Notes: generated by a model from the letters alone, not told the origin. Positions 16,557-25,572 are shown, numbered from the stretch's first letter. The stretch is 38,933 nucleotides of DNA from Rhodobiaceae bacterium (GCA_007118805.1 SKQW01000327.1:1-38933); one strand, 5' to 3'. Translations and numbers: made by a program.

Positions 16557-17474
16557 ATGCTGCTCTATACCCTGCGGCGGCTGCTTCTGGCAGTTCTGGT
16601 CGCCTTTACCGTGTCGATCATAAGCTTTGGTCTGCTGCGCCTGTCGGGGGACTTGGCCGCGGCCATCGCCGGCCCGGAAGCGACCGAGGCCCAGATCGAG
16701 GCGATCCGCGTGGATTTCGGCCTCGACCAGCCGCTCGTCATGCAATATGTGGACTGGCTGCTCGGAGCCCTCCGCTTCGATTTCGGCAACTCCTTCTATT
16801 TCCGCGACTCCGTCGTCAGTCTCGTCGCCGACCGGCTACCCGTCACGCTGACGCTCGGCGCACTCGCCATAATGTTCGCGCTCATCGTCTCGATCCCGCT
16901 CGGCGTGCTCGCCGCGGTCAAGCAGAACACCTGGATCGACCGCTCCGCCCTGACCATCGCCGTCTCCGGGCAGGCCATGCCGAGCTTCTGGTTCGCGCTG
17001 ATCCTCATTCTCGTCTTCGCGGTGAACCTGCGGTGGCTGCCGGTTTCCGGCAGCGGCACCTGGGCCCATTTCATCCTGCCCGCCGTGGCGCTGGGCTATT
17101 ACGCCACGCCGGCCATCATGCGGCTGACCCGCACCGGCATGCTCGACGTCCTCGCCTCGGACTACATCCGCACCGCCCGCGCCAAGGGGGTGCGGCCGGG
17201 CAAGGTTCTGTTCAAGCACGCCCTGCGCAACGCCGTCATTCCCGTGGTCGCGCTCGCCGTCGTCCAGTTCGGCTTCATCCTCTCGGGCTCGATCGTGATC
17301 GAGACCATCTTCTCGCTTCAGGGACTCGGCCTGCTGATGTGGGAATCGATCGGGCGCCGGGACTTCCCCGTCGTCCAGGCGGTCCTGCTGCTGATCGCCA
17401 TGATGTATGTCGCGCTCGCCTTCATCGCCGACCTGCTCAATGCCTGGCTGGACCCGAGGATCCGAGTCGCATGA
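16557..17474 (+). CDS. Peptide-type ABC transporter permease, DppB-like
   Basis: This inner-membrane permease (305 residues) begins with the DppB-type transmembrane segment LYTLRRLLLAVLVAFTVS and the periplasmic segment with LGLDQPL-type sequence (DFGLDQPLVMQYVDWL) near residue 55. About six transmembrane segments are visible. The ATPase-contact loop lies near DYIRTARAKGVRPGKVLFKH around residue 200, and ETIFSLQGLGLLMWESIGRRDFP follows. The ATG at 16557 is preferred over the TTG immediately before it. It overlaps the next permease gene by four bases. Confidence 0.94.
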   Translation: MLLYTLRRLLLAVLVAFTVSIISFGLLRLSGDLAAAIAGPEATEAQIEAIRVDFGLDQPLVMQYVDWLLGALRFDFGNSFYFRDSVVSLVADRLPVTLTLGALAIMFALIVSIPLGVLAAVKQNTWIDRSALTIAVSGQAMPSFWFALILILVFAVNLRWLPVSGSGTWAHFILPAVALGYYATPAIMRLTRTGMLDVLASDYIRTARAKGVRPGKVLFKHALRNAVIPVVALAVVQFGFILSGSIVIETIFSLQGLGLLMWESIGRRDFPVVQAVLLLIAMMYVALAFIADLLNAWLDPRIRVA

Positions 17475-18400
17475 GTACTGTCGAGCGCCATGACAGCCCG
17501 TTCCGGCGCATGAAGGCGGCGGCAGTCGAGGATTATATCGCGCCCAGCCCCTGGACGATGCTGCGGCGCCGCGTCTTCGGCAATGCCGGGCTCGTCGTCG
17601 GTGGCACCATCTTCGCTCTCATCGTCTTGATGGCGCTGGCGGCGCCGCTCATCGCGCCGCACGACCCCTACGCCCAGAGTCTGGCCAACCGGCTCGTGCC
17701 GCCGATCTGGCACGCCGACGGTACCTGGATCCATCCGCTGGGCACCGACGGACTGGGGCGCGACTATCTTAGCCGCCTCATCTACGGCTCCCGGATCTCC
17801 TTGATCATCGGCCTGGCAACCGCGCTGGTCTCGGGCTTCATCGGCGCCACGCTGGGGATCTGCGCGGGCTATTTCGGCGGACGCGTGGACATGGTGATCA
17901 GCTACATCATCACCACGCGCCTGGCCATGCCGGTGGTGCTGGTGGCGCTTGCCGTCGTCGCCATCGTCGGCACGTCTTTGCAGCTCATCATCCTCGTGTT
18001 GGGGCTTCTGCTATGGGACCAGTTCGCCGTGGTCACCCGAAGCGCCACCATGCAGGTCCGCGCCCAGGAATTCGTGACCGCGGCCGAGGCGCTCGGGTGC
18101 TCGCGGCTGCGCCTCTTGTGCTCGGAGATTCTGCCCAATGTCATGAATCCGCTGATCGTGGTCATGACGCTGGAGATGGCGAACGCCATCCTGCTCGAGG
18201 CGGCCCTGTCCTTTCTCGGCCTCGGCGTGCAGCCCCCCCTGCCCTCCTGGGGTCTGATGGTGGCCGAAGCCAAGCCGCACATGTTCTTCATGGCCTGGAT
18301 CATCATGCTGCCGGGGGCTGCCTTGTTCGCCCTCGTTCTGTCAATCTATCTGGTCGGCGACGGAATCCGCGACGTCACCGCCCCCGAGAACCGGAACTGA
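17471..18400 (+). CDS. Peptide-type ABC transporter permease, DppC-like
   Basis: The 309-residue protein is the second permease. It has the N-terminal OppC-type segment, then LAAPLIAPHDPYAQ near residues 56-69 and HPLGTDGLGRDYLSRLIYGSRISL near 92-115, a hallmark of DppC/OppC. The contact loop near residue 200 contains EFVTAAEALGCSRLRLL, and LEAALSFLGLGVQPPLPSWG follows. The start ATG forms an ATGA overlap with the upstream stop. It pairs with the DppB-like protein to form the channel. Confidence 0.95.
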   Translation: MSTVERHDSPFRRMKAAAVEDYIAPSPWTMLRRRVFGNAGLVVGGTIFALIVLMALAAPLIAPHDPYAQSLANRLVPPIWHADGTWIHPLGTDGLGRDYLSRLIYGSRISLIIGLATALVSGFIGATLGICAGYFGGRVDMVISYIITTRLAMPVVLVALAVVAIVGTSLQLIILVLGLLLWDQFAVVTRSATMQVRAQEFVTAAEALGCSRLRLLCSEILPNVMNPLIVVMTLEMANAILLEAALSFLGLGVQPPLPSWGLMVAEAKPHMFFMAWIIMLPGAALFALVLSIYLVGDGIRDVTAPENRN

Positions 18401-18404
18401 GGCC

Positions 18405-19412
18405 ATGGCCGAGTCCCTTCTCGACGTTCAGGGCCTCAAGGTCGATATCCCGCTGGCAACCGGCACCCTGCACGCGGTTCGCGGCATCGATTTCGCCGTC
18501 GACAAGGGCGAGACGCTATGCATCGTGGGCGAATCAGGGTGCGGCAAGTCGCTGACATCGCTGGCGCTGATGAACCTGCTGCCGCGCACGGCGAAGCGTT
18601 CCGCCGACCGCCTCCAGTTCGACGGCATCGACCTGCTTACCTATTCCGAGCACGGATATTCGCGCCTGCGCGGCAGCCGCATGGCGATGATCTTTCAGGA
18701 GCCGATGACCTCGCTCAACCCGGCCTATACCATCGGCGACCAGCTTACCGAGGCGCTGCTGACCCATCAGCCGGGAAGCCGGCGCAAGGCTCGCGATCGG
18801 GCGATCTATCTGCTGGAACGGGTCGGCATCACCGGGGCCGCCAACCGGCTCAGCCAGTATCCCCACCAGCTCTCCGGCGGCCTGCGCCAACGTGTCATGA
18901 TCGCCATGTCGCTGATGTGCGGGCCCGACCTGATCATCGCCGACGAGCCGACCACGGCGCTCGACGTCACCATCCAGGCCCAGATTCTCCACCTTCTCGC
19001 CGAGCTCCAGCGCGAGCTCGGCATGGCGCTCATCCTGATCACCCACGACCTCGGCATCGTTGCGCGGATCGCCCACAGGGTCGCGGTCATGTATGCCGGC
19101 CAGGTCGTCGAGACCGGTACCACCGAGGAGGTGTTCAACGCCCCCCAGCACCCCTACACGCTGGGACTCATGGACTGCATTCCGGTTCCTGGCAAGACCG
19201 AGCGCGGCGCGCGACTCGGCTCTATCCCCGGGGTCGTCCCCTCGCTCATCGGCGACTTGTCGGGCTGCGCGTTCCGAGGGCGTTGCCCCTTCGCCACCTC
19301 GCAATGCGATGACGCGCCCCGGCTGCGCGACATCTCCCGCGATCGCGCCTGCCGCTGTCACTTCCGCCCCGAGGAACGCCGGGTCACGGCGGAGTTGGTG
19401 CCGGGCCCATGA
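18405..19412 (+). CDS. Peptide-type ABC transporter ATP-binding protein, DppD-like
   Basis: This ATPase (335 residues) has Walker [10 protein letters not shown] at 42-50, Q-loop FQEPMTSLNPAYTI, signature LSGGLRQRV and Walker B LIIADEPTTALD. The C-terminal oligopeptide-transporter extension holds the Cys-rich stretch GCAFRGRCPFATSQC, which in related DppD proteins can bind an Fe-S cluster. It follows the DppC-like gene after four bases and overlaps the second ATPase by four bases. Confidence 0.95.
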   Translation: MAESLLDVQGLKVDIPLATGTLHAVRGIDFAVDKGETLCIVGESGCGKSLTSLALMNLLPRTAKRSADRLQFDGIDLLTYSEHGYSRLRGSRMAMIFQEPMTSLNPAYTIGDQLTEALLTHQPGSRRKARDRAIYLLERVGITGAANRLSQYPHQLSGGLRQRVMIAMSLMCGPDLIIADEPTTALDVTIQAQILHLLAELQRELGMALILITHDLGIVARIAHRVAVMYAGQVVETGTTEEVFNAPQHPYTLGLMDCIPVPGKTERGARLGSIPGVVPSLIGDLSGCAFRGRCPFATSQCDDAPRLRDISRDRACRCHFRPEERRVTAELVPGP

Positions 19413-20383
19413 CCGAGACCCCCGTCCTCGAACTCAAGCGTGTCAGCAAGACCTTCATGGTGGGACGCGGCCTGTTCAAGCGCCGCCAGCCGCTGCGCGC
19501 CGTCGACGAGGTGAGCCTGCGGCTGGAAGCCGGCGAAGTCCTCGGGCTTGTCGGCGAATCCGGCTGCGGCAAGTCGACTCTCGCCCGCATGCTGCTGGGC
19601 TTGCTCAGGCCGACCAGCGGCGAGGTGCTATTCGGCGGCCAGCACCTGGATGCGACCGACCGGAGCACCATCGCGCGGCGCATCCAGCCGGTCTTTCAGG
19701 ACCCCTATTCGTCGCTCAACCCACGCAAGACGGTAGGCGACATCGTGAGTCTTCCCCTGCGCGTGCATCGCCTGGCGGACGCCCCCGAGCGCCGCAAGCG
19801 GACCGAGGAGATGCTCGATCTCGTGGGCCTGCCCCGCCGGGTGTTGCGCAGCTATCCCAACCAGCTTTCCGGCGGCCAGCGCCAGCGCGTGGCGATCGCC
19901 CGGGCGCTGATCATGCGCCCCGATGTGGTGATCTGCGACGAGCCGACCTCGGCCCTCGACGTCTCCGTCCAGTCCCAGATCCTCAACTTGCTGATGGATC
20001 TGCGCCGCGAGCTAAATCTCACCTATCTTTTGATCAGCCACAACCTGGCCGTCGTCGAACATCTGGCGAGCCGCGTCGCGGTGATGTATCTCGGCCGCAT
20101 CGTCGAGGAAGCGGAGACCGGCGATCTGTTCACCCGCTCGCGCCATCCCTATACCGAGGCGCTGCTGGCATCGGTCCTGACGCCGGAGCCCGGCCTTGGC
20201 GTGCCCGATACCCATCTCGGCGCCGCCTATCCCAACCCGATCGATCCGCCGTCCGGATGCACCTTCCATCCGCGCTGTCCGCGCGCCTTACCCGAATGCA
20301 GCCGCGTGCGACCGGAGACCCGCTTCGACCGGCGCGGGCGCATCGAGTGCCATCTTCACGGCACGGCCGCCGCCGCCGAGTAG
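19409..20383 (+). CDS. Peptide-type ABC transporter ATP-binding protein, DppF-like
   Basis: The second ATPase (324 residues) carries Walker [10 protein letters not shown] at 49-57, Q-loop [14 protein letters not shown], signature LSGGQRQRV and Walker [13 protein letters not shown], with a shorter C-terminal extension ending in the [12 protein letters not shown] motif. Segment [18 protein letters not shown] near residue 20-37 is typical of DppF/OppF. It forms an ATGA overlap with the DppD-like gene. The M20 peptidase gene starts 35 bases downstream. Confidence 0.95.
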   Translation: MTETPVLELKRVSKTFMVGRGLFKRRQPLRAVDEVSLRLEAGEVLGLVGESGCGKSTLARMLLGLLRPTSGEVLFGGQHLDATDRSTIARRIQPVFQDPYSSLNPRKTVGDIVSLPLRVHRLADAPERRKRTEEMLDLVGLPRRVLRSYPNQLSGGQRQRVAIARALIMRPDVVICDEPTSALDVSVQSQILNLLMDLRRELNLTYLLISHNLAVVEHLASRVAVMYLGRIVEEAETGDLFTRSRHPYTEALLASVLTPEPGLGVPDTHLGAAYPNPIDPPSGCTFHPRCPRALPECSRVRPETRFDRRGRIECHLHGTAAAAE

Positions 20384-20418
20384 CTAGATGCCCCGACAGG
20401 ACCTTTCAGGAGACCACG

Positions 20419-21819
20419 ATGTCCCGCGATTCCGCCATTGCCCTGGCCCATGAGGCATTCGATTCGGGGACCTTCCTCGGCGATCTCGCCGAGCTGGTCG
20501 CCGTGCCGACCGAAAGCCAGAACCCGGCGCGCGGCGCGGAGCTTCGGCACTATCTCGACGCGCAGATGCGCCCCCGGCTCGAGGCCCTGGGCTACACCTG
20601 CACCATCCTTGCGAACCCGGTCGACGGGGCAGGGCCCTTCCTGTTCGCTGAGCGCATCGAGGACCCGGCCCTGCCGACTGTCCTCACCTACGGCCATGGC
20701 GATGTGATCCGCGGCATGGAGGGGAATTGGCGCGAAGGGCGGGACCCCTGGACCATGACCGTCGACGGTGAAAGGGTTTACGGTCGCGGCACCGCCGACA
20801 ATAAGGGCCAGCATCTCATAAACCTGCGCGCCTTGGGTTACGTGATCGCGGCCCGCGGCCGGCTGAACTTCAATTCGAAGTTCCTCATCGAGATGGGCGA
20901 GGAGGTTGGCTCGCCCGGCCTTGCCGAGCTGTTCGAGCAGGAAAAGGCGCGCCTTGCCGCCGATGTCCTGATCGCCTCGGACGGGCCGCGACTGAAGCCC
21001 GACCGGCCGACGCTGTTTCTCGGCTCGCGGGGCTCGATCAAGTTCTCGCTCGACCTGAACCTCCGCGAGGGGGCGCATCATTCCGGCAATTGGGGCGGTC
21101 TGATCGCCAATCCGGGCCTGATCCTTGCCCACGCGCTCGCCACCATCGCCGACCGGCGCGGCCAGATCCGCGTCCCGGAGTGGCGGCCGACCAGCCTGAC
21201 CGACGAGGTCCGGGCAGCGCTCGCCGACTGTGTGCTCGCTGATCTGCCCGGCCAACCCGCCATCGACCCCGACTGGGGCGAGGAGGGCTTGAGCCCGCAG
21301 GAGCGCGTCTTCGGCTGGAATTCCTTCGAGGTACTGGCCTATCGCACCGGCGATCCGGACCATCCCGTCAACGCAATTCCCGGCCGCGCGGAGGCCCATT
21401 GCCAATTGCGCTATGTGGTCGGCACGGATGTTGAGGATGTGGTGCCGGCGCTTGAGCGTCATCTCCAGCGCGAAGGCTTTGGCAACATTGTCGTGCGCCC
21501 CTCCGCCGAGCCGATAATGCGGGCCACGCGCCTGGCCCTCGACAATCCCTGGGTCAAGCTCGCAAGTGCATCGCTTCAGGCCACCAGCGGGACGAAGGCG
21601 GCCATCCTGCCCAATCTCGGCGGCTCCCTGCCGAATGATACCTTCTCCGAAATCCTCGGCCTGCCGACGGTCTGGGTTCCGCATTCCTATGCTGGCTGCT
21701 CCCAGCACGCCCCCGACGAGCACGCGCTCAAGCCCATGCTGCGGGAGTCGCTCGGGCTGATGACCGGCCTGTTCTGGGATGTCGGGGAGATCGAGACGCC
21801 AGGTTTGGCACCGACGTGA
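20419..21819 (+). CDS. M20-family metallopeptidase
   Basis: The 466-residue enzyme belongs to the M20/M28 zinc hydrolases (ArgE, DapE, carboxypeptidase G2 and dipeptidases). Metal ligands and catalytic residues are visible: YGHGDV with His93, RGTADNKGQ with bridging Asp127, GEEVGSPG with catalytic Glu161 and ligand Glu162, ASDGP with Asp188, and a C-terminal SQHAPDE with His430. The lid domain lies at about 200-330. The ATG at 20419 has AGGAGA upstream. It is the last gene of the peptide-transporter run, so it likely hydrolyses the imported compound in the cytoplasm. No signal peptide is seen. Confidence 0.92.
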   Translation: MSRDSAIALAHEAFDSGTFLGDLAELVAVPTESQNPARGAELRHYLDAQMRPRLEALGYTCTILANPVDGAGPFLFAERIEDPALPTVLTYGHGDVIRGMEGNWREGRDPWTMTVDGERVYGRGTADNKGQHLINLRALGYVIAARGRLNFNSKFLIEMGEEVGSPGLAELFEQEKARLAADVLIASDGPRLKPDRPTLFLGSRGSIKFSLDLNLREGAHHSGNWGGLIANPGLILAHALATIADRRGQIRVPEWRPTSLTDEVRAALADCVLADLPGQPAIDPDWGEEGLSPQERVFGWNSFEVLAYRTGDPDHPVNAIPGRAEAHCQLRYVVGTDVEDVVPALERHLQREGFGNIVVRPSAEPIMRATRLALDNPWVKLASASLQATSGTKAAILPNLGGSLPNDTFSEILGLPTVWVPHSYAGCSQHAPDEHALKPMLRESLGLMTGLFWDVGEIETPGLAPT

Positions 21820-21820
21820 C

Positions 21821-21834
21821 GCCGGCGCGCCGGC
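21821..21834. terminator. Short perfect palindrome between convergent genes
   Basis: GCCGGCGCGCCGGC is a perfect 14-base palindrome immediately after the peptidase stop and 21 bases from the end of the convergent monooxygenase gene. It could form a small hairpin on either transcript. No T-run is present, so a terminator role is only suggested by position. Confidence 0.35.
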
Positions 21835-21855
21835 CATCGCATCGCGCGTTATGGG

Positions 21856-23178
21856 TCACGACGGGCGGCGATCGGACCCGAACAGCACCTCGGCGAGAAT
21901 GCGCGGCTGCAACAAGGCCTGCGGCGGTTCGTCGAACCCCATGACCCGATAGAACTTCTCGGAAACCGCGGGGCTGCGGTGGGTCGCGCGTTGCACCCGA
22001 TCCATGTACCACTGAACCGGGCGCACCGTCGCCGGACGGTCGGCGGCAAGCTCGGGGAAGCGGTAGTCTTCCAGGGCCACGGCCTGCCAGGCGGGATCGA
22101 CGACGCGATCCGCCGCCTTGAAGAAGCGTTGCGGGAAATCGCCCGGCAGCCCTCCAGCCTGTTGGGCCGCGGTCAGCGCGCCGGAAAGGATTTCTGCTTC
22201 CAGCGCGGCCACGGTCATCCCCTGTCCGTAGATCGGATTGAAGCTGGATATGGCGTCGCCGACGGCGATCAGCCCTTGGGGAAAATCCCGCATCTTATGA
22301 TAGCGCCGGCGCTGGCTCGCCGGAAAGCGGTATCGCACCGGCTCTGAACACGGTGGGCAGTCGCGGATCGTTTCGTGCAATGCCGTGTTCGGCAAGGATT
22401 CGGCAAAAGCAAGAAACGCCTCAACATCGCGGGGCGCCGGCTCGTCGAACAGACTCACCATGGTGACCAGCCACTGACCATTCTCGATCGCCCAGGCAAA
22501 AGCTCCCCGCTTGGCGCCAGGCTTGGTGATCAGCAGAGCGTTCCAGTCCGGGCCGTCCGCCCGCCGCTCGAACATACAGGTCGAATAGGTCAGTGGCACC
22601 GGGATCTTCTCGGCGGCCGGTGGCTGTCGGTCGAGGTGTTCAAGCCATGTCGGGAGAGCACTTCCCCGGCCCGTTGCGTCGACGACGAGATCGGCCTCGA
22701 TCGTCTCGCCGTTTAGAATGACGCCCGTCACCGCCCGGCCATCTGACACGAGCCGCTCCACCCGCGCGCCTTGCCGGCTCGTGACATTCGGCAGGGCGCG
22801 GACCCGCTTGCTCACCTGCGTTTCGAGCAGCGGCCGGCTCATCGCCAGCATCCGCACGTCGCTGTCAAAGTTTGCCCGCCAATCGCCGTCGTGATGCCAG
22901 GCGATCCCGCGCCCGGCATCGAACTCGCACGCGCCGGCCACCCGCAACGCTTCGTCAATGCCTGGAAACTGGCCTTCGATAATACCCAGGCCGCGCGGCA
23001 GCAGGACATGGACATGTCGGCCCTGCGGCACCCCCTTCCGGGACACCGGTTCATCCCGGATTTCGTCCCGCTCGATCAGGCTCACGGTTTCGAAGTGATC
23101 GGACAGCACCCGCGCAGCGAGCAGGCCCGCCATGCCGGCGCCAATGACGATCGCGTGCTGGAAGTGGCCACGAGGCAT
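21856..23178 (-). CDS. FAD-dependent monooxygenase/oxidoreductase
   Basis: The protein (440 residues) has an N-terminal Rossmann motif AIVIGAGMAGLLAARVL near residues 9-25 with ERDEI after the second strand, a central DLVVDATGRGSALP segment, and the second FAD motif GLIAVGDAISSFNPIYGQGM near 300. This is the group A flavoprotein hydroxylase/halogenase/geranylgeranyl-reductase-like fold. No NAD(P)H domain or covalent flavin motif is evident. The ATG at 23178 is chosen for AAGGA 9-10 bases upstream; ATGs at 23208 and 23244 are alternatives. It is the last gene of the minus-strand cassette after a methyltransferase. The substrate is unknown. Confidence 0.85.
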   Translation of the reverse strand: MPRGHFQHAIVIGAGMAGLLAARVLSDHFETVSLIERDEIRDEPVSRKGVPQGRHVHVLLPRGLGIIEGQFPGIDEALRVAGACEFDAGRGIAWHHDGDWRANFDSDVRMLAMSRPLLETQVSKRVRALPNVTSRQGARVERLVSDGRAVTGVILNGETIEADLVVDATGRGSALPTWLEHLDRQPPAAEKIPVPLTYSTCMFERRADGPDWNALLITKPGAKRGAFAWAIENGQWLVTMVSLFDEPAPRDVEAFLAFAESLPNTALHETIRDCPPCSEPVRYRFPASQRRRYHKMRDFPQGLIAVGDAISSFNPIYGQGMTVAALEAEILSGALTAAQQAGGLPGDFPQRFFKAADRVVDPAWQAVALEDYRFPELAADRPATVRPVQWYMDRVQRATHRSPAVSEKFYRVMGFDEPPQALLQPRILAEVLFGSDRRPS

Positions 23179-23277
23179 GGACTGGCGTCCTTGACCTGCC
23201 GTTCCCATCTCAGCCTCGACGCAAGGCGGGGGTCGCGTCAACAACCAAGATGTCCAAGGGAAAATCCGAGGCCGGTG

Positions 23278-23472
23278 TCAGCCGGATAGTCCACGGTCGT
23301 CAGGATCCGGATGTGCTTTCAGCGCGTCGATATCGCCGGCAAGCTCGGCCTTGAGATGCCGGTCCCAGACCGCCTTGGCAGTGCTGCCGGCCTCGGCCTG
23401 GATCGACACGGTGGTCACGGACAGGAGAACTGCCAGCGCCGTGATGCTTGGAAGGATAAGCGCGTCTCTCAT
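23278..23472 (-). CDS. Small exported protein, possibly a truncated NTF2/SnoaL-like domain
   Basis: This 64-residue product begins with a probable signal peptide (MRDALILPSITALAVLLSV, cleavage near AEA) and continues with KAVWDRHLKAELAGDIDAL. The second part resembles the first helix of NTF2-like/DUF4440 domains, whose usual length is about 120-150 residues, and the remainder is missing. GGAGA lies 8 bases before the ATG, so translation is plausible. It sits 59 bases after the methyltransferase and 99 bases before the monooxygenase on the same strand. It may be a remnant of a longer gene. Confidence 0.45.
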   Translation of the reverse strand: MRDALILPSITALAVLLSVTTVSIQAEAGSTAKAVWDRHLKAELAGDIDALKAHPDPDDRGLSG

Positions 23473-23531
23473 AGTACGGTCTCCGCTTCAACTGATGACT
23501 CGTCGTTCGCGTCGTTGCGGAGGTTGAGGCC

Positions 23532-24362
23532 TCAGCGACGGGTTCCCGCGACCACCTGGTACTCGCGCGGCACGCAGATGCCGAGTTCGGTGGCAAAGCC
23601 ATCGTGGAAGGCGATGAAGTCACGCTCGAGCGCGGCGCGGCTTTCCGCGTCGAGCTTGCCGATCAGGGTGCGCAGCGGGCCATAGCCTGTCGAGAAGGTC
23701 TGCCACGCGGCACGCCCGCTCGGTTCGCGATAGAACGACGTGCCGCGTTCGAAGCTCAGCTCGAACGCATCGCCCAGCAAATCGGACACATAGTCCGGCC
23801 TGCCCCATTCGAAGGGTGAAGGCGGCGGAGATTCGCCTGGTGCCGGCATGTAGCGCTTCATGATCTTGAACATCTCAAAGACATTGCCATCGGGCGTCCA
23901 TGTGGCCAGCACCAGGCGCCCGCCGGGCTTGCACACACGCGCGATCTCACCGGCGGCGTCCTTGGGCCGCTGGGTGAACATCACCCCGAAGGTTGAGATG
24001 ACCGCGTCAAAAGCGGCATCGGCATAGTGCAGTGCCTCGGCATCACCGAGGTCGAACGCAATGTCGAGATTGCGGGCTTCCGCGAACTCCCGAGCGGCGG
24101 CCAGCATGTCGGGGGCGAAATCCGCCCCCGTCACGCGGAAGCTGCGCTCGGCAAGCCGCCGGGCGGCCCATCCCGTGCCTGTGGCAAGATCGAGGATTTG
24201 TTTGTCGAGCTTCGGGTCCAATCGATTGATGGCATGCTCGATCGCATCGAGATTGCCGCGGCTGACCTCGTCATAAGCGCTTCCAGCGGACGACCATGTG
24301 GCTGAAGCCATCGCATTATGAGACCGAACCGCGCTGTCTTGAGGATCGGTTGCCAGAGACAT
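23532..24362 (-). CDS. Class I SAM-dependent methyltransferase
   Basis: The 276-residue protein has the SAM-binding motif I LDLATGTGWAARRLAE near residues 57-72, an acidic residue ending strand 2 (GADFAPDML), and the GDAEALHYADAAFDAVISTFGVMF segment of motifs II-III. It resembles UbiE/Methyltransf_11 proteins that methylate small molecules. The ATG at 24362 is chosen because GGAGG lies 5-6 bases upstream; an ATG four codons earlier overlaps that site. It is the first gene of the minus-strand cassette and is divergent from the HxlR regulator across a palindromic site. Confidence 0.87.
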   Translation of the reverse strand: MSLATDPQDSAVRSHNAMASATWSSAGSAYDEVSRGNLDAIEHAINRLDPKLDKQILDLATGTGWAARRLAERSFRVTGADFAPDMLAAAREFAEARNLDIAFDLGDAEALHYADAAFDAVISTFGVMFTQRPKDAAGEIARVCKPGGRLVLATWTPDGNVFEMFKIMKRYMPAPGESPPPSPFEWGRPDYVSDLLGDAFELSFERGTSFYREPSGRAAWQTFSTGYGPLRTLIGKLDAESRAALERDFIAFHDGFATELGICVPREYQVVAGTRR

Positions 24363-24445
24363 TCTTTCCTCCATTGATCATGTGGTGTGATGGCGGAAGA
24401 GCCATCTATGCCCGGGAGGATTCCCATCCTGGTCGACGCATGCCA

Positions 24446-24460
24446 GTTCACTAAGTGAAC
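24446..24460. promoter_or_regulatory. Perfect palindrome between methyltransferase and HxlR genes
   Basis: GTTCACT and AGTGAAC form a perfect 7+1+7 inverted repeat centred at 24453. It lies 63 bases upstream of the HxlR-type regulator start and 84 bases upstream of the methyltransferase start. Dyads of this size are typical for dimeric winged-helix regulators, so it is probably the operator of the HxlR protein. Confidence 0.6.
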
Positions 24461-24522
24461 CTGACCGCCAGGCGATTGCGCCCTAATTGCCGAGGGGCAC
24501 GCCGATTGCGGAGGCAAGTGCG

Positions 24523-25224
24523 ATGAAGGAGGAGAAAGGATACGGCCAGTTCTGCCCCGTGGCGAAGGCAGCGGAAGTGCTCGCCACGCGCTGGACGCCG
24601 CTGATCCTGCGGGAACTGGTGAGCGGCAGCTCACGCTTCAACGAGATCCACCGGGGCGTGCCGCTGATTCCCCGGGCGCTGCTGTCGAAGCGGCTGAAGG
24701 AGCTTCGGGCGGCGGGGATCATCGAGCGAACGGCCGCGAACCGTTCGCAATCGGCGCAATACCAGCTGACACCGGCCGGTGAGGAGTTGAGGCCGATCGT
24801 CATCGCGATGGGTATCTGGGGCCAGCGCTGGGTGGAAAGCGCCCTGGAGGGCCCGGATTGGGATGCCGGCGTGCTGATGTGGGACATGCGGCGGCGGATC
24901 GACCATCCCCATCAGAAGGGTGAACGCATCGTGCTGCAGTTCGAATACGGCGATGCCCCGGCCGAGCTTCGCCTGTGGTGGCTGGTGATCGAGAATGGAG
25001 AGGTTGATCTTTGCCAATCCGATCCCGGATTCGAGGTTGACCTTTACGTGCTCACCACGGTTCCGGTCATGGCAAGCGTCTGGATCGGCAAGGAGTCGCT
25101 GGCCTTTGCCCTGGACAATGAACGCATTGTCCTTCACGGCGATGCTGCGCTGCGCCACAGCTTCAGCCGGATGCTCAAGCTGTCCGTGATCGTCGATGCG
25201 GCGAAGCAAACTGCTTCCCGGTGA
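24523..25224 (+). CDS. HxlR-family regulator with C-terminal SCP2-like domain
   Basis: The protein (233 residues) has an HxlR winged helix at about residues 8-105: CPVAKAAEVLATRWTPLILREL, RFNEIHRGVPLIPRALLSKRLKEL and AQYQLTPAGEEL are diagnostic. A second domain at about 120-225 (LWWLVIENGEVDLC, DPGFEVDLYVLTT, SRMLKLS) resembles SCP2 sterol-carrier folds that bind hydrophobic ligands. The ATG at 24523 has GGAGG at 24510-24514. The gene is divergent from the methyltransferase, and the palindrome in between suggests it controls both. A lipophilic effector is inferred from the second domain only. Confidence 0.88.
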   Translation: MKEEKGYGQFCPVAKAAEVLATRWTPLILRELVSGSSRFNEIHRGVPLIPRALLSKRLKELRAAGIIERTAANRSQSAQYQLTPAGEELRPIVIAMGIWGQRWVESALEGPDWDAGVLMWDMRRRIDHPHQKGERIVLQFEYGDAPAELRLWWLVIENGEVDLCQSDPGFEVDLYVLTTVPVMASVWIGKESLAFALDNERIVLHGDAALRHSFSRMLKLSVIVDAAKQTASR

Positions 25225-25572
25225 GCATTATCCGCTGAGATGGCTTGAGGGCCGAGGACTGGACGCAGCCGCTCCCTCGCTGCCTCGAAGCAGTCCACCT
25301 GAGCGCCCCGCCCGCTGGTTTTCTCGGTCGGAGAGGGTGCTTCCCACCTGCCTTAGAAGTCCCCGCTCGACACCAAACGTCAGCCCTGCACGACCAGGAC
25401 TGTCTTGCGGTGCGTCTCAGGCTGGACCGCGACACGGTTTCAGCGGGCAGGGGGCGCGGCCCATGGCCGACGCGCAATATCAGGAGCGTGGTCTCGTTCT
25501 TCAGGCCGAGCAGGGCGTATGCCGACAGCCTGGGCATGATGGGGTCTTTCGAAGCGAAGCCTATGGCCCGGC
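25225..25572. other. Gene-poor region between HxlR-type gene and DUF6544 gene
   Basis: The 348 bases between two converging transcripts contain open frames on both strands, but none shows a recognisable domain, signal peptide or convincing ribosome binding site. One minus-strand frame starts in an ATGA overlap with the DUF6544 stop and extends into the HxlR gene, but its composition (Arg/Ser/Pro-rich) looks non-coding. I see no repeat or terminator. Confidence 0.4.
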
